Shown here: positions 7,361-16,368 of the stretch, one piece after another
How positions within the stretch are numbered: position 1 is the stretch's first letter
Layout of the letters: the number at the start of each line of letters is the position of its first letter
NCBI RefSeq assembly: GCF_907164905.1
Contig: NZ_CAJRAF010000002.1
Location: 496,001-560,000 of the forward strand
Source of the DNA: Dyadobacter sp. CECT 9275
GTDB taxonomy: Bacteria; Bacteroidota; Bacteroidia; Cytophagales; Spirosomataceae
Reading direction: 5' to 3'
Length of the DNA stretch: 64,000 bases
Position numbers and translations under genes: made by a program
Notes under the pieces: generated by a model
The model's database searches: none
What the model saw: the letters and a program-made list of their open reading frames with translations, nothing else
What the model was told of the DNA's origin: nothing

Positions 7361-7720
7361 TCATATCAGCTGCAGCAATTCACTTTCGGCTTCCACTACT
7401 TTCATCAGTTTTCGGTTGAGCTCTTTGTACGCTTCTATTACCTTACGTCCCGTCTCGGTCAGCTCGGTTCCTCCACCCTTCTGGCCGCCTTTGCGGGCCA
7501 CAACATAAGGATTTTGACCCAACGCGTTCATTTCATCTACCATGGCCCATGCCTTTTTATAGGACATACCCATGTCCTTGGCCGCTTTCGCCATGGAACC
7601 TGTTTCTGCTATACGTACGAGGAGCTCCAGCCGGCCAGGGCCGAAAAATTTGACGCCATCCACATACACCCAGTGGCGCATCCGTATTTCTACATTTCTG
7701 TTCATAGGTGTTTCCTGCAT
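7361..7720 (-). CDS. ModE-type winged-helix regulator, DNA-binding domain only
   Basis: A 119-residue protein matching the N-terminal winged-helix domain of ModE, the molybdate-dependent regulator: RLELLVRIAETGSMAKAAKD followed by the MSYKKAWAMVDEMN recognition helix and a KGGQKGGGTELTETG wing. The C-terminal molybdate-binding (TOBE/MOP) domains of full ModE are absent, so it cannot sense molybdate that way. Two starts are possible: ATG at 7720, or ATG at 7705, which matches the usual family N-terminus. No molybdate transport or cofactor gene lies nearby, so its target is unknown. It is divergent from the DUF2723 gene (starts are 165 bp apart), so it could regulate that promoter region. Confidence 0.8.
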   Translation of the reverse strand: MQETPMNRNVEIRMRHWVYVDGVKFFGPGRLELLVRIAETGSMAKAAKDMGMSYKKAWAMVDEMNALGQNPYVVARKGGQKGGGTELTETGRKVIEAYKELNRKLMKVVEAESELLQLI

Positions 7721-7884
7721 CTGTTAAATAGAGTTAAAATCAAGGTTTTACTACCATTCCTTAACCTTTTTTAAGACTATGCCCCTCCGCTACCCGATTT
7801 GGCCTCAGTAGTTTTGGTCTATCAAATATGATGAAAATTTCCGGGAATCGCCTGTTCCGTTTTCTTATTAACCAAAACTACCGT

Positions 7885-10851
7885 ATGAAGAGATTTAACA
7901 ATTTAAACAACCTGACCGGCTGGCTGGTATTTACCGTTGCCTTCGCCACTTACAGCATCACTGTTGAAAGGACTGCCAGTTTCTGGGATTGTGCCGAGTT
8001 CATTGCTGCTGCCTTTAAACTCGAGGTACCTCACCCGCCTGGCGCACCATTTTTTCTGCTGATCGGGCGTATTTTTTCACTGTTAGCACTCGGTGATCTG
8101 TCACAGGTGGCCTACTGGATTAATATGGTCTCGGTACTCAGCAGTGCATTTACCATTCTTTTCCTTTTTTGGACCATTACCCTGCTGACAAAAAAAATAG
8201 TTGCAGGACCAGACTCTATCCCGTCGCCTGCTGATACCTTCCTGATCATGGGTGCAGGAGTAGTGGGAGCGTTGGCCTATACCTGGTCCGATTCGTTCTG
8301 GTTTTCGGCCGTGGAGGCAGAGGTATATGCCATGTCCTCCTTTTTTACCGCGATTGTGATATGGGCAGTTTTCAAATGGGAACAAATGGAAGACCCCGCA
8401 GCAGCCAACCGCTGGCTGGTTTTCATCTCCTATCTGATCGGACTTTCTATTGGAGTGCATTTGCTCAATCTGGTTACCATTCCAGCTCTGGCATTGGTAT
8501 TCTATTTAAAAAAATACCCTAAACCGGGAGTTGTGGGTGGTTTAATTGCCCTCGGCACAGGCATGGTCATTCTGACAGTCATCAATACCGGTATCATTCC
8601 CGGTTTGCCCGAGATGGCCGGGAAGTTCGAGATCTTTTTTGTCAACACCCTCGATCTTCCTTACAACTCAGGTGTACTATTTTTTATCATCCTTTTTCTG
8701 GGATCCCTCGTTTGGGGGATACGGTTCTCACATCTGAGGGGTATGCCGGGCCTGAATACAACCCTGCTTTGCCTCGCATTTATTCTAACGGGTTACACTT
8801 CTTACCTCATGGTACTGGTACGGTCGGGATACAATCCGCCGATCAACGAAAACAGCCCGGACGATGTACTCAGTTTTGTATATTATCTCAAAAGAGAACA
8901 GTATGGTAACCGTCCCCTTCTTTACGGCCCCTCCTATGTAGCCCGGCCAACAGGGCTAAAGAAACTGTCTCCGGTTTACCGGAAAAAAGACGGCAAATAT
9001 GCCATTATTGATTACCGGCAAGAATACGAATATGCACCGGGGAGCAGCATGCTTTTGCCCAGGATGTACAGCTCGCAGCCGGGACATCCGGAGTTATACC
9101 AATCTATGACTGGATTGGCAGACGGGCAAAAACCTACAATGGTGCAAAATCTTTCGTTCCTGTTTTCTTACCAGATGGGTACCATGTACTGGCGTTATTT
9201 TCTGTGGAATTTTTCGGGAAGAATGGGTGACGCCCAGGGCGCCGGAACTTTGTTGCCATGGGACGCTTTTAAGGCATTCCCGACGTCCATCTCAGCAGGC
9301 AAAGCGCACGACAATTATTTTATGCTCCCGCTTTTACTAGGTATTGCAGGCCTGTTGCTGCTTTATTTCCATCAGAAAAAGGACCTGATCGTACTCGCGA
9401 TGTTATTTGTGCTTACGGGTATCGGGCTTGTTGTATATCTGAACTCGCCCCCAACGGAGCCGCGCGAGAGAGATTATATCTACGTGGGCTCTTTTTATGT
9501 CTTTTGCATCTGGATCGGGATGGGCGTAGTTGCTTGTACACAGGCGTTCAGCCGCGTCCTTAAGCAAAAGGGCATCAGGGCTATTACGGCCACTGCCTTG
9601 TGTCTCGGTGTTCCCATGCTCATGGGGATCAAAGGCTGGGACAACCACGACCGCCGAAACCGCTTCCATTCTGTCGATTTTGCCAGAAACCTGCTTAGCT
9701 CATGCGCTCCCAATGCGATCCTATTTACCGGAGCCGATACCGACACCTTTCCGCTCTGGTACGTGCAGGAGGTGGAAGGCTTCCGTACCGACGTCCGTGT
9801 TTGCGTACAAACCTTTATGGGAGCCGACTGGTATATCCGTCAGCTGCGACGAAAAATTAACCGGTCGGATGCTCTACCCATGACACTGGAAATGGCTAAT
9901 TACATTACCGGGAAAAATGACATCGTTCCTTTTTATGAAATACCTGGTGTGAAGTCCGGCATTAATCTTAACGAATATCTGCAACTGATCAAACAGGATA
10001 ACAAGGCGCTGCAGGTTCCGCTTACAAGTGGCGACATGACATCCGTTTTACCTTCTTCGGTACTTTTCCTGCCGGTGAATACCGCTGAGGTAGATAGCAT
10101 GAAAATTGTAAAGAAAGACCTGCAGCCCTTTATAGGGAACGCCATGTACTGGACCATCGGGAACAAAGACCTTTACAAGGGGGATCTGGTGATGCTGGAT
10201 ATCATCGCTACCAACAATTGGAAGCGGCCTATCTATTTTTCTTCTACCATGGGAAAATCCAATCATCTTGGCCTGACAGAGTACATGCAGCTGGAAGGGT
10301 ATGCCTACCGCCTGCTTCCGGCGCGGGTAGAGGGGGCACAGGATGGTTATGTAAATACCGATATCATGTTTAACAACATGATGAACAAAATGGCCTGGCG
10401 CGAACTCAATAATAAAGATACCTACTATGATGATACCTACCGGGGCGCGCCCATTGTGACAGCCAGAATGTCATTTCTGCGCCTTGCCGAACAACTGGTA
10501 AACGAAAAAAGGATAGCCGAAGCCAGGCAGGTTGCCGAAAGGGCTATTGCCGTAATGCCGGATGACACCATACCGTACGACCAGGCTTCGGCAGGTTTTA
10601 CAGGGATCTTTTTTGATATCAACGAACGTAAGAAGGCTTTACAACTGGCAGATACCATGGCCAGGCGGTCAGACGAGAACCTGCGCTGGGCCAGGCAAAA
10701 TCCGGACTCTTCCATCATCGATGTGAATGCGGACCTGTTTATCCTACAATCCATCGTGCGCTCCTGCAGACATGCCGGGGAGGATGCCGCCGCCGAAGAA
10801 TATGAACGTATTTTCAAAAAGCACCTGGTAGCTTTCAACTACATTCGGTAA
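7885..10851 (+). CDS. DUF2723 integral membrane protein (putative lipid-linked-sugar glycosyltransferase)
   Basis: A 988-residue protein. The first half has about 10-12 membrane helices and begins with the DUF2723 signature: NLTGWLVFTVAF, then ERTASFWDCAEFIAAA and HPPGAPFF. The family is related to eukaryotic TMEM260, a protein O-mannosyltransferase, and in Bacteroidetes it is thought to glycosylate exported proteins; that role is inferred. The acidic residues in the FWDCAEF block fit the catalytic loop of GT-C enzymes. The C-terminal third is soluble with helical, TPR-like content (about residues 830-980). An in-frame ATG at 7828 would add 19 residues, but the ATG at 7885 (MKRFNNLNN) matches the usual family N-terminus. 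It ends in a strong bidirectional terminator. Confidence 0.85.
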   Translation: MKRFNNLNNLTGWLVFTVAFATYSITVERTASFWDCAEFIAAAFKLEVPHPPGAPFFLLIGRIFSLLALGDLSQVAYWINMVSVLSSAFTILFLFWTITLLTKKIVAGPDSIPSPADTFLIMGAGVVGALAYTWSDSFWFSAVEAEVYAMSSFFTAIVIWAVFKWEQMEDPAAANRWLVFISYLIGLSIGVHLLNLVTIPALALVFYLKKYPKPGVVGGLIALGTGMVILTVINTGIIPGLPEMAGKFEIFFVNTLDLPYNSGVLFFIILFLGSLVWGIRFSHLRGMPGLNTTLLCLAFILTGYTSYLMVLVRSGYNPPINENSPDDVLSFVYYLKREQYGNRPLLYGPSYVARPTGLKKLSPVYRKKDGKYAIIDYRQEYEYAPGSSMLLPRMYSSQPGHPELYQSMTGLADGQKPTMVQNLSFLFSYQMGTMYWRYFLWNFSGRMGDAQGAGTLLPWDAFKAFPTSISAGKAHDNYFMLPLLLGIAGLLLLYFHQKKDLIVLAMLFVLTGIGLVVYLNSPPTEPRERDYIYVGSFYVFCIWIGMGVVACTQAFSRVLKQKGIRAITATALCLGVPMLMGIKGWDNHDRRNRFHSVDFARNLLSSCAPNAILFTGADTDTFPLWYVQEVEGFRTDVRVCVQTFMGADWYIRQLRRKINRSDALPMTLEMANYITGKNDIVPFYEIPGVKSGINLNEYLQLIKQDNKALQVPLTSGDMTSVLPSSVLFLPVNTAEVDSMKIVKKDLQPFIGNAMYWTIGNKDLYKGDLVMLDIIATNNWKRPIYFSSTMGKSNHLGLTEYMQLEGYAYRLLPARVEGAQDGYVNTDIMFNNMMNKMAWRELNNKDTYYDDTYRGAPIVTARMSFLRLAEQLVNEKRIAEARQVAERAIAVMPDDTIPYDQASAGFTGIFFDINERKKALQLADTMARRSDENLRWARQNPDSSIIDVNADLFILQSIVRSCRHAGEDAAAEEYERIFKKHLVAFNYIR

Positions 10852-10861
10852 GGAAAAAATA

Positions 10862-10899
10862 AAAGAAGTTTGATCTCCCCCCTCAGATCAAACTTCTTT
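10862..10899. terminator. Bidirectional intrinsic terminator (15-bp perfect stem)
   Basis: AAAGAAGTTTGATCT at 10862-10876 is the exact reverse complement of AGATCAAACTTCTTT at 10885-10899, with the 8-nt loop CCCCCCTC. The A-rich 5' and T-rich 3' flanks let it work in both directions. It lies between the converging DUF2723 (+) and DUF983 (-) genes, where such an element is expected. Confidence 0.85.
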
Positions 10900-10930
10900 G
10901 CAAAAAAGTTCTGAATTCTATTTTTGCATC

Positions 10931-11311
10931 CTATTCTTCCACAACCTTTTCATGTGTCGGTTTGATGAATATTGCCAGCCACGAACGCCTCGCCATCCGG
11001 TAAAACAAGGGCGTGAGCAGGATGAGGACCGGAATAATACTGACCAGGAAATAGTTGAGATAGGCTTCAAAAAAATTAACAAAAATCAAAAAATAAACCA
11101 GCATAAAAGCCACGTAAAACGCGTAGCTCATATACAGCGCCCCCTGATAAAACCCCGGCTCCGGCACAAAATTCTGACCGCAGTGGGGGCAACTTTTATG
11201 CATTTTATCAAAATTCCGGGTATAAGCACTTCTGGTAACAAAAAAATCCCCCTCCCCGCATCTAGGGCATTTGTTAAGAACCAGACTTGAAAAACGATTA
11301 TGGCTGCTCAC
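10931..11311 (-). CDS. DUF983 family membrane protein with zinc ribbon
   Basis: A 126-residue protein. A zinc-ribbon start has CPRCGEGDFF (Cys at about 15 and 18) and CPHCG (about 41 and 44), followed by two membrane segments (about 61-80 and 85-105). This is the layout of DUF983, a family of unknown function common in Bacteroidetes and alphaproteobacteria. The start codon is GTG at 11311; it is supported by an AGGAG Shine-Dalgarno sequence about 5 nt upstream, which is unusual in this phylum, where strong Shine-Dalgarno sites are rare. It is transcribed alone, toward the shared terminator with the DUF2723 gene. Confidence 0.88.
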   Translation of the reverse strand: MSSHNRFSSLVLNKCPRCGEGDFFVTRSAYTRNFDKMHKSCPHCGQNFVPEPGFYQGALYMSYAFYVAFMLVYFLIFVNFFEAYLNYFLVSIIPVLILLTPLFYRMARRSWLAIFIKPTHEKVVEE

Positions 11312-11514
11312 GATTTCTCCTGTTAAAGTTAAAAATCAACCCGTGTACGGGTAACTCTCCTATCCGCAAATATCGTAGAACAAACCGGCACTACGGTAAG
11401 ACATTCTACGCATTGTATGGTACAAATCAACGATTCCGGCGGACACAACACACAGAGGTAACGCAGGAATACAAAGTACTATTCAATTAAAATTACTTCT
11501 CTATAATTTGTAGT

Positions 11515-11605
11515 ATTAATTTAATTTTGAGTAATCAGGGTGCTAAGTCCAATTTGTACTATCAGACTAGTTACTTTATTAGGGATTTCATTAAATTTGT
11601 ACTAT
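11515..11605 (+). repeat. Three spaced direct repeats AATTTGTASTAT upstream of the LuxR-type regulator
   Basis: Copies are at 11515-11526 (AATTTGTAGTAT), 11551-11562 (AATTTGTACTAT) and 11594-11605 (AATTTGTACTAT), spaced 36 and 43 bp. The last copy overlaps a possible -7 box and lies 35 bp before the regulator start. They could be binding sites for the regulator itself. Confidence 0.5.
11592..11599 (+). promoter_or_regulatory. Candidate Bacteroidetes -7 box for the LuxR-type regulator
   Basis: TAAATTTG fits the Bacteroidetes consensus TAnnTTTG and lies 41 bp before the ATG at 11641. I do not see a well-spaced -33 TTTG: the nearest upstream TTTG is 35 nt away. The promoter call is therefore weak. 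Confidence 0.4.
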
Positions 11606-11640
11606 TATTCGTATAATTGATATTCTACCCCCACTGATTT

Positions 11641-12270
11641 ATGCTTAACGTTTTGCTAGTAGACGATCATTCAATTGTAAGATCGGGCCTAAAACTTTTA
11701 CTAAGAGATTCCTTTCCTTCAGTTAAAACAGACGAGGCATCTAATGGTAATATTGCACTGAAGAAAATTACAGCCGACCATTATGATCTCATTGTGTTGG
11801 ATATAACGCTTCCCAATACCGATGCCCTGGGGCTGATCAGCAGAATTATCACACAACGACCTGACGCTAAGATACTTCTGTTCTCCATGGTCTCGGATTA
11901 TGCCTCTATAAAACGTTACATTAAACTGGGTGTGAAGGGGTATGTAAACAAAAACAGCGAAGATGATGATATTCTTTATGCTATTAAGGCGGTACTGAAC
12001 GGCAAAAGGTATGTTAGCCAGGAGATCATGGAAGCCATTCTGGACGACAAATATTTCTCTGGTTCCGATAATCCATTCGACCTGCTGACAGAAAGAGAGT
12101 TTGAAATAGCACGTCGTATATTAGCCGGTGACAACCTTACTACCATTGCTCAAACGCTAAATATCCATACTTCTACCGTTGGAACCCATAAATCCAAGGT
12201 TTTTGACAAACTTAAGGTCTCCAATATCATTGAGCTTATGGAGCTTGCCAAAGCACATCAGCTTATTTAG
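11641..12270 (+). CDS. NarL/LuxR-family response regulator
   Basis: A 209-residue two-domain regulator. Residues 1-120 are a receiver with D8/D9, phospho-acceptor D54 (VLDITLP) and a Lys in the YVNKNS segment. Residues about 145-205 are a LuxR-type helix-turn-helix: LTEREFEIARRI, then HTSTVGTHKSKVFDKL as the recognition region. Its stop overlaps the stop of the convergent histidine kinase gene by 8 bp (12263-12270). That kinase has no receiver of its own, so this regulator is a plausible partner, although the two are on opposite strands. The target genes are unknown; repeated AATTTGTASTAT motifs upstream may be autoregulatory. Confidence 0.9.
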   Translation: MLNVLLVDDHSIVRSGLKLLLRDSFPSVKTDEASNGNIALKKITADHYDLIVLDITLPNTDALGLISRIITQRPDAKILLFSMVSDYASIKRYIKLGVKGYVNKNSEDDDILYAIKAVLNGKRYVSQEIMEAILDDKYFSGSDNPFDLLTEREFEIARRILAGDNLTTIAQTLNIHTSTVGTHKSKVFDKLKVSNIIELMELAKAHQLI

Positions 12271-15200
12271 TTCCTCCCTCATCTTTCAAACGAATATTGG
12301 CATTCAGCGTGGTGGAAGTTTTGGAGTATTCCAACGTTCCCTCCAAGGCACGAAGTGCATCCTTCATGATGATGTGCCCGAACTGTGAATTAACTTTAGA
12401 CGACTCAGCATCGCCCTGTAGGTAGGTATTCATATTGAGGATCATCTCATCGGACATACCCGTCCCGTCATCCGAAACTGTAATGACGACACAATTGCCC
12501 TCCCGAACAGCCAAAATTGAAATATTCCCATATTCCGTATTTTTATTGGCATTGTCGATCAAATTCCTTAATACGGTTTTGAGTAAAAACCGGTTGGTGA
12601 AAATCTTCAGGTCCGGAGAAATGCCATTGTTCAACGTATTGTTGTTCTGATTCAGTATCTCTTTATAAAGAAGGGAAAGTTCGTCCACCACTTCTGCTAC
12701 CGAAAGTTCCTCCTTTTCAACAGGCTGATTTTTGTCCAGCGCGGCCATCCAGTTCATAAGCTCTTCGGTAAAATAATGAATTTCCTTAGTGGAGCAGTCC
12801 AGCTGAACAATCACCTCCCTAAGTTCCTGGCGTGTATAGTGGGTCCAGTTTTTTGCCAGATGCGCCGAATTTTTATGCAGATATCGTAACGGTGAGCGCA
12901 GATCATGGACCAATATTGAAAAAACATTCTCCTTGTCTGAAAGAAGGTTCTGCAGCTTGTTCTCCGATGCCTGTAAGTTCTTGTAACTGAGCTCCAGACT
13001 TTCTATAAGTAATTGCTGGCTCTTTGATCTTTCGGCAATTTTCTCCTCCAATATGGCATTTTGTCTGATTATGTAACGGTATCTGAACTGAAACCCCAGC
13101 CAGATCAGCACACAGACCAGTATCGTACAGATTACCCTGAAAATGGTGGTTTCATACCAATATGGCAAAACCGTAAACCGAACATCATGATAGATATATG
13201 CTGGTCTGGCATTGATGAAAGAAAGTTTTCTTAACCTTAAGATGTAATCCCCGGGTAACAGTAGTTTTAATTCAATTTTCCCATCTACAATCGGCGCCCA
13301 GACATTCTGCACCTGGCTGACGAAATATTCGATTTTCAGATTATCAGCTTTACCATAATAAGGAGTAGATACATAGATAAGCAGCTGTGAAAACCCCCTC
13401 GGAACCAGCAGGTTTTCGTCCAGATCATGAAACGTAGAGTCGTCGATCTGTATGCGGTCTATGTATATTTTTTTGTCAGGATACATGAGTGAGACCTTTT
13501 TCGGATCTACGGAAATCATACCTTTCAGTGATGGAAAAAACAAAAGTCCCGCATCATTTTTGGCTGCACAGGGCGAACACCCGCCGTTAAACTCATAACC
13601 GGGCAGCCCCTGTATTTTGTCAAATGAATGATAATAGGCCATCTTGTTTTTATCGATGGCACTTTCCAGCAAATTTTTCCGGGATACCACAAACAAACCG
13701 TCATTGCTGGTGACCCACATACGTCCCTCACCATCCTCCATAAAACAATGTGTGTATTTGAGGCTTTTATTCAGGTCAAGGGGAAGTTCAATTGTCTTGT
13801 CTCCACTGAGCAGAAACAATCCTTTTCCGTAAGTTCCCACAAAAATATTGTTCCCTGAATCTCTGTAAATGGACCTGACCTGTAATTTGGAGCTGGAACC
13901 TATCGGTGAGAAACTCCCCGATGCAAGGTCATAACCAAAAATCCCCCGATTTGTCCCAATCAGGATCCTGCCCTTTTCAACAAGCATACACTGCATGATC
14001 ATATCTCCGGGTTGCTCAATTGTGCCGGGCGTCAAGTCCAGCAATATTTTGATTTGGTTATTTTCAAGATATCCCAGCTGGCTCCTGGTCACAAAATACA
14101 GCCGATTTCTGTTTGCCAAACTACTCTGCATCGCACACAACTCGTCCTGAAACCAGCCTAGTTTTTCTGATGTAACAAAATCCTTCGTTTTAAATAAAAA
14201 CGCAGACGCATTCTGAGCCCTTTTAGAATAATAGATCCATCCATCGGCATCCCTAAATAAAAAGAAAGGCACAACATCCGCATGCTGCTGGAATTTCCTG
14301 CTGTTTAAGTGATAGGTATAATCCGTATTGATGACCTCATCACCCTTTGTTGTTATCGCGTAAGTATTGGTGTAGGCAAGCGTTGCGTCAGGACTATACG
14401 TGATGGCCTCGAACAGCTTGGGATAAAAAAGATAAAGCCCGTCTGTTGAACTTCCAATAGCATAAATACCAGTTCCCGGTATCTTGTGTATGATCTCTAT
14501 ATTATGGCAGGGCAGATCTTTTATGACCATTTTAAGACCAAGCCCGAGCCGGGGAATAAGGTATATCTCATATAAATTGTTATCCCTCACCAGATAGTTA
14601 TTGGCCAAAGCCAGGTATAAAATCCTGCTTTTCTGGTCAAAACTGATGCCGGTTTCGATCGGTCCCGCGTGGAGATATTTGCCATTCTTCATAAATGAGG
14701 CCTGCCCCGAACGGTTTAAAAAACAAAGTGTATCAGAAAACTGCAGCATTAAAGAGTTCTGAATCCTTTCTGAAGACACGTACCCGGCTTTTGAAGCGGA
14801 AAAAAAATTGAGAACACCTTTATCGGTTTTCGGATCATGAAAGTAAGTCCAGCTTGTGCCGTCGGAGGTCTGAGCATTCGTCACAGGATTCGTGACCTGC
14901 GGATAAATGGGGTTTCTTTTCAAAAACTCGCTTTTCCTGATCTCGGTCACATGGGCATTGTAAAATCCTATTATATGAACAGAGCTACTGTCATCAACCG
15001 GTTCAAACTGCAGCCCATCCCCTTTCTGCCTGAAAAGTTTGTCTCCCTCATCCTTAAAATAGACTCTGTGATGATTGTCAACTCCAATCCAACCGATCCG
15101 GTCCGAAAACATGGAGGGAATTTGTGTCGCATTTAATACAACAAATTCGCGTCCATCGAAGCGCGTAATACCTGCCTGCGTGGAAAACCACAGATACCCC

Positions 15201-15373
15201 TTACTATCTGTTACGATTCCATCGATCGAATTCTGAGGCAATGAGTTTTCACTGTTATAATGCTTGAAGGAATATTCCTGGCCATACAAAGAAGCAGGAT
15301 AGGTAAAACAAAATCCAACGAAGAGGATCCGGAAATAAAACCCGGCAAGAGAAAGAAGATGTCTCACAAACAA
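12263..15373 (-). CDS. Periplasmic-sensor histidine kinase with Reg_prop propellers and Y_Y_Y domain
   Basis: A 1036-residue membrane kinase. After a signal peptide (cleavage near LYGQ) come about 650 residues of two-component propeller repeats (GYLWFSTQAGITRFDG, RMWVTSNDGLFVV), a Y_Y_Y domain (about 680-750), one membrane helix (about 757-778) and a short coiled coil. The kinase core follows, with H823 in VHDLRSPL, N box NLIDNANKN and DDGTGMS. It lacks the receiver and AraC domain seen in the full hybrid sensors of Bacteroides, so it needs a separate response regulator. Relatives often sense carbohydrate breakdown products. The first possible start is a TTG at 15373 (a stop codon lies directly upstream); the GTG at 15367 is an alternative. 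Confidence 0.87.
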   Translation of the reverse strand: MFVRHLLSLAGFYFRILFVGFCFTYPASLYGQEYSFKHYNSENSLPQNSIDGIVTDSKGYLWFSTQAGITRFDGREFVVLNATQIPSMFSDRIGWIGVDNHHRVYFKDEGDKLFRQKGDGLQFEPVDDSSSVHIIGFYNAHVTEIRKSEFLKRNPIYPQVTNPVTNAQTSDGTSWTYFHDPKTDKGVLNFFSASKAGYVSSERIQNSLMLQFSDTLCFLNRSGQASFMKNGKYLHAGPIETGISFDQKSRILYLALANNYLVRDNNLYEIYLIPRLGLGLKMVIKDLPCHNIEIIHKIPGTGIYAIGSSTDGLYLFYPKLFEAITYSPDATLAYTNTYAITTKGDEVINTDYTYHLNSRKFQQHADVVPFFLFRDADGWIYYSKRAQNASAFLFKTKDFVTSEKLGWFQDELCAMQSSLANRNRLYFVTRSQLGYLENNQIKILLDLTPGTIEQPGDMIMQCMLVEKGRILIGTNRGIFGYDLASGSFSPIGSSSKLQVRSIYRDSGNNIFVGTYGKGLFLLSGDKTIELPLDLNKSLKYTHCFMEDGEGRMWVTSNDGLFVVSRKNLLESAIDKNKMAYYHSFDKIQGLPGYEFNGGCSPCAAKNDAGLLFFPSLKGMISVDPKKVSLMYPDKKIYIDRIQIDDSTFHDLDENLLVPRGFSQLLIYVSTPYYGKADNLKIEYFVSQVQNVWAPIVDGKIELKLLLPGDYILRLRKLSFINARPAYIYHDVRFTVLPYWYETTIFRVICTILVCVLIWLGFQFRYRYIIRQNAILEEKIAERSKSQQLLIESLELSYKNLQASENKLQNLLSDKENVFSILVHDLRSPLRYLHKNSAHLAKNWTHYTRQELREVIVQLDCSTKEIHYFTEELMNWMAALDKNQPVEKEELSVAEVVDELSLLYKEILNQNNNTLNNGISPDLKIFTNRFLLKTVLRNLIDNANKNTEYGNISILAVREGNCVVITVSDDGTGMSDEMILNMNTYLQGDAESSKVNSQFGHIIMKDALRALEGTLEYSKTSTTLNANIRLKDEGGTK

Positions 15374-15745
15374 TTAATCAGCTTAAAGAAAATTCTGATG
15401 CAACTTAGTACTTATCCCACGTCTCATTGATGATTACGTAAGTTAGAAATTTTATTATCCAATCAAGCAAATCCGGAGAAAGTAAACCGGGCAGCTGTAC
15501 ATTCAGCAGGATTCTGCCCCGATTTACTTGTTTTATATTCAGTTTAAAACTTTTATATTCGACATTTTATAGACCTTGAAATTTATTTCAATGCAATGTC
15601 CTGATCTATCATCTTCGCAATGGGAACAGTTTGTCAACCCATACCCTCACCGGATTATTGCATTTGTATCTGCATTCCGGACGTACACGTTAACGATCAG
15701 AACAAAACACTAAGCATCTTAACCACTAACCATAAATCATTGAAA
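15374..15745. other. Intergenic region between divergent genes
   Basis: These 372 bp separate the divergent kinase and gluconate dehydrogenase subunit 3-like genes and should contain both promoters. The reading frame of the downstream gene stays open back to 15620, but those upstream codons do not look like protein and precede the Tat-type N-terminus. I see no clear repeat or operator. Confidence 0.5.
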
Positions 15746-16276
15746 ATGAATCGTAGAGAAGCCGTTCAAAGGATTACGTTTCTGCTGGGAGGGGCCATAT
15801 CGGCGCCGCTCATAGCAGGTGTAATGGGCGAAAAACTGAACTTCGGACCATCCCTCCTGATATCTCCCGATCAGGAAATTTTGCTGGCCGAGGTGGCCGA
15901 GGTCATCATACCGGCAACAGGGACCCCGGGAGCAAAAGCGGCAGGAGTCGAAAAATTTATAACACGTGTGATGCGCGATTGTTACATCCGGGAAGACCAG
16001 CAAAAATTTTACGACGGACTGGAAAAAGTTAATAAGACCAGCCTCGATGCGTACGGCAAAGCTTTTACGGCACTGGATACCACTCAAAAAAATGAGGTCC
16101 TGAAAAAGACAACGGTATCCGACAAACCGTTTTTCCTCCTGATGAAAAGCCTGACCGTGACCGGCTTCTTCACGTCAGAAGCCGGTGCCACACAGGCGCT
16201 TGACTACTTACCTATACCCGGCCGCTTTCAGGGATCGTGGCCGATGCCAAAAGGACAAAAAACCTGGGCACTGTAA
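15746..16276 (+). CDS. Gluconate 2-dehydrogenase subunit 3-like protein (Tat-exported small subunit)
   Basis: A 176-residue protein starting MNRREAVQRITFLLGGA, a twin-arginine-type signal. The mature part matches the small (gamma) subunit family of membrane gluconate 2-dehydrogenase: LLAEVAEVIIPATGTPGAKAAG near the start, then a helical body ending in FQGSWPMPKGQKTWAL. In known complexes this subunit carries the flavin subunit through the Tat system by hitch-hiking. The following GMC oxidoreductase, 92 bp downstream, has no signal of its own and is the expected partner. The ATG at 15746 is chosen because it starts the Tat motif. No cytochrome c subunit gene follows, unlike the proteobacterial complexes. 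Confidence 0.85.
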   Translation: MNRREAVQRITFLLGGAISAPLIAGVMGEKLNFGPSLLISPDQEILLAEVAEVIIPATGTPGAKAAGVEKFITRVMRDCYIREDQQKFYDGLEKVNKTSLDAYGKAFTALDTTQKNEVLKKTTVSDKPFFLLMKSLTVTGFFTSEAGATQALDYLPIPGRFQGSWPMPKGQKTWAL

Positions 16277-16368
16277 GTTTCAGAAACCGGGCTTATGAAA
16301 TGAACACAATCCCGTAAGGATGTGCCCGATCAGTGATGTGAAAAATAGTTTTAATTGACAAAAAACAA

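Larger units (their letters stand above)
11312..11640. other. Intergenic region with spaced AATTTGTASTAT repeats
   Basis: These 329 bp separate the divergent DUF983 and LuxR-type regulator genes. No ORF worth calling is seen. The right half is AT-rich and holds three copies of AATTTGTASTAT (11515, 11551, 11594), described separately, and a match to the Bacteroidetes -7 box. Confidence 0.6.
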
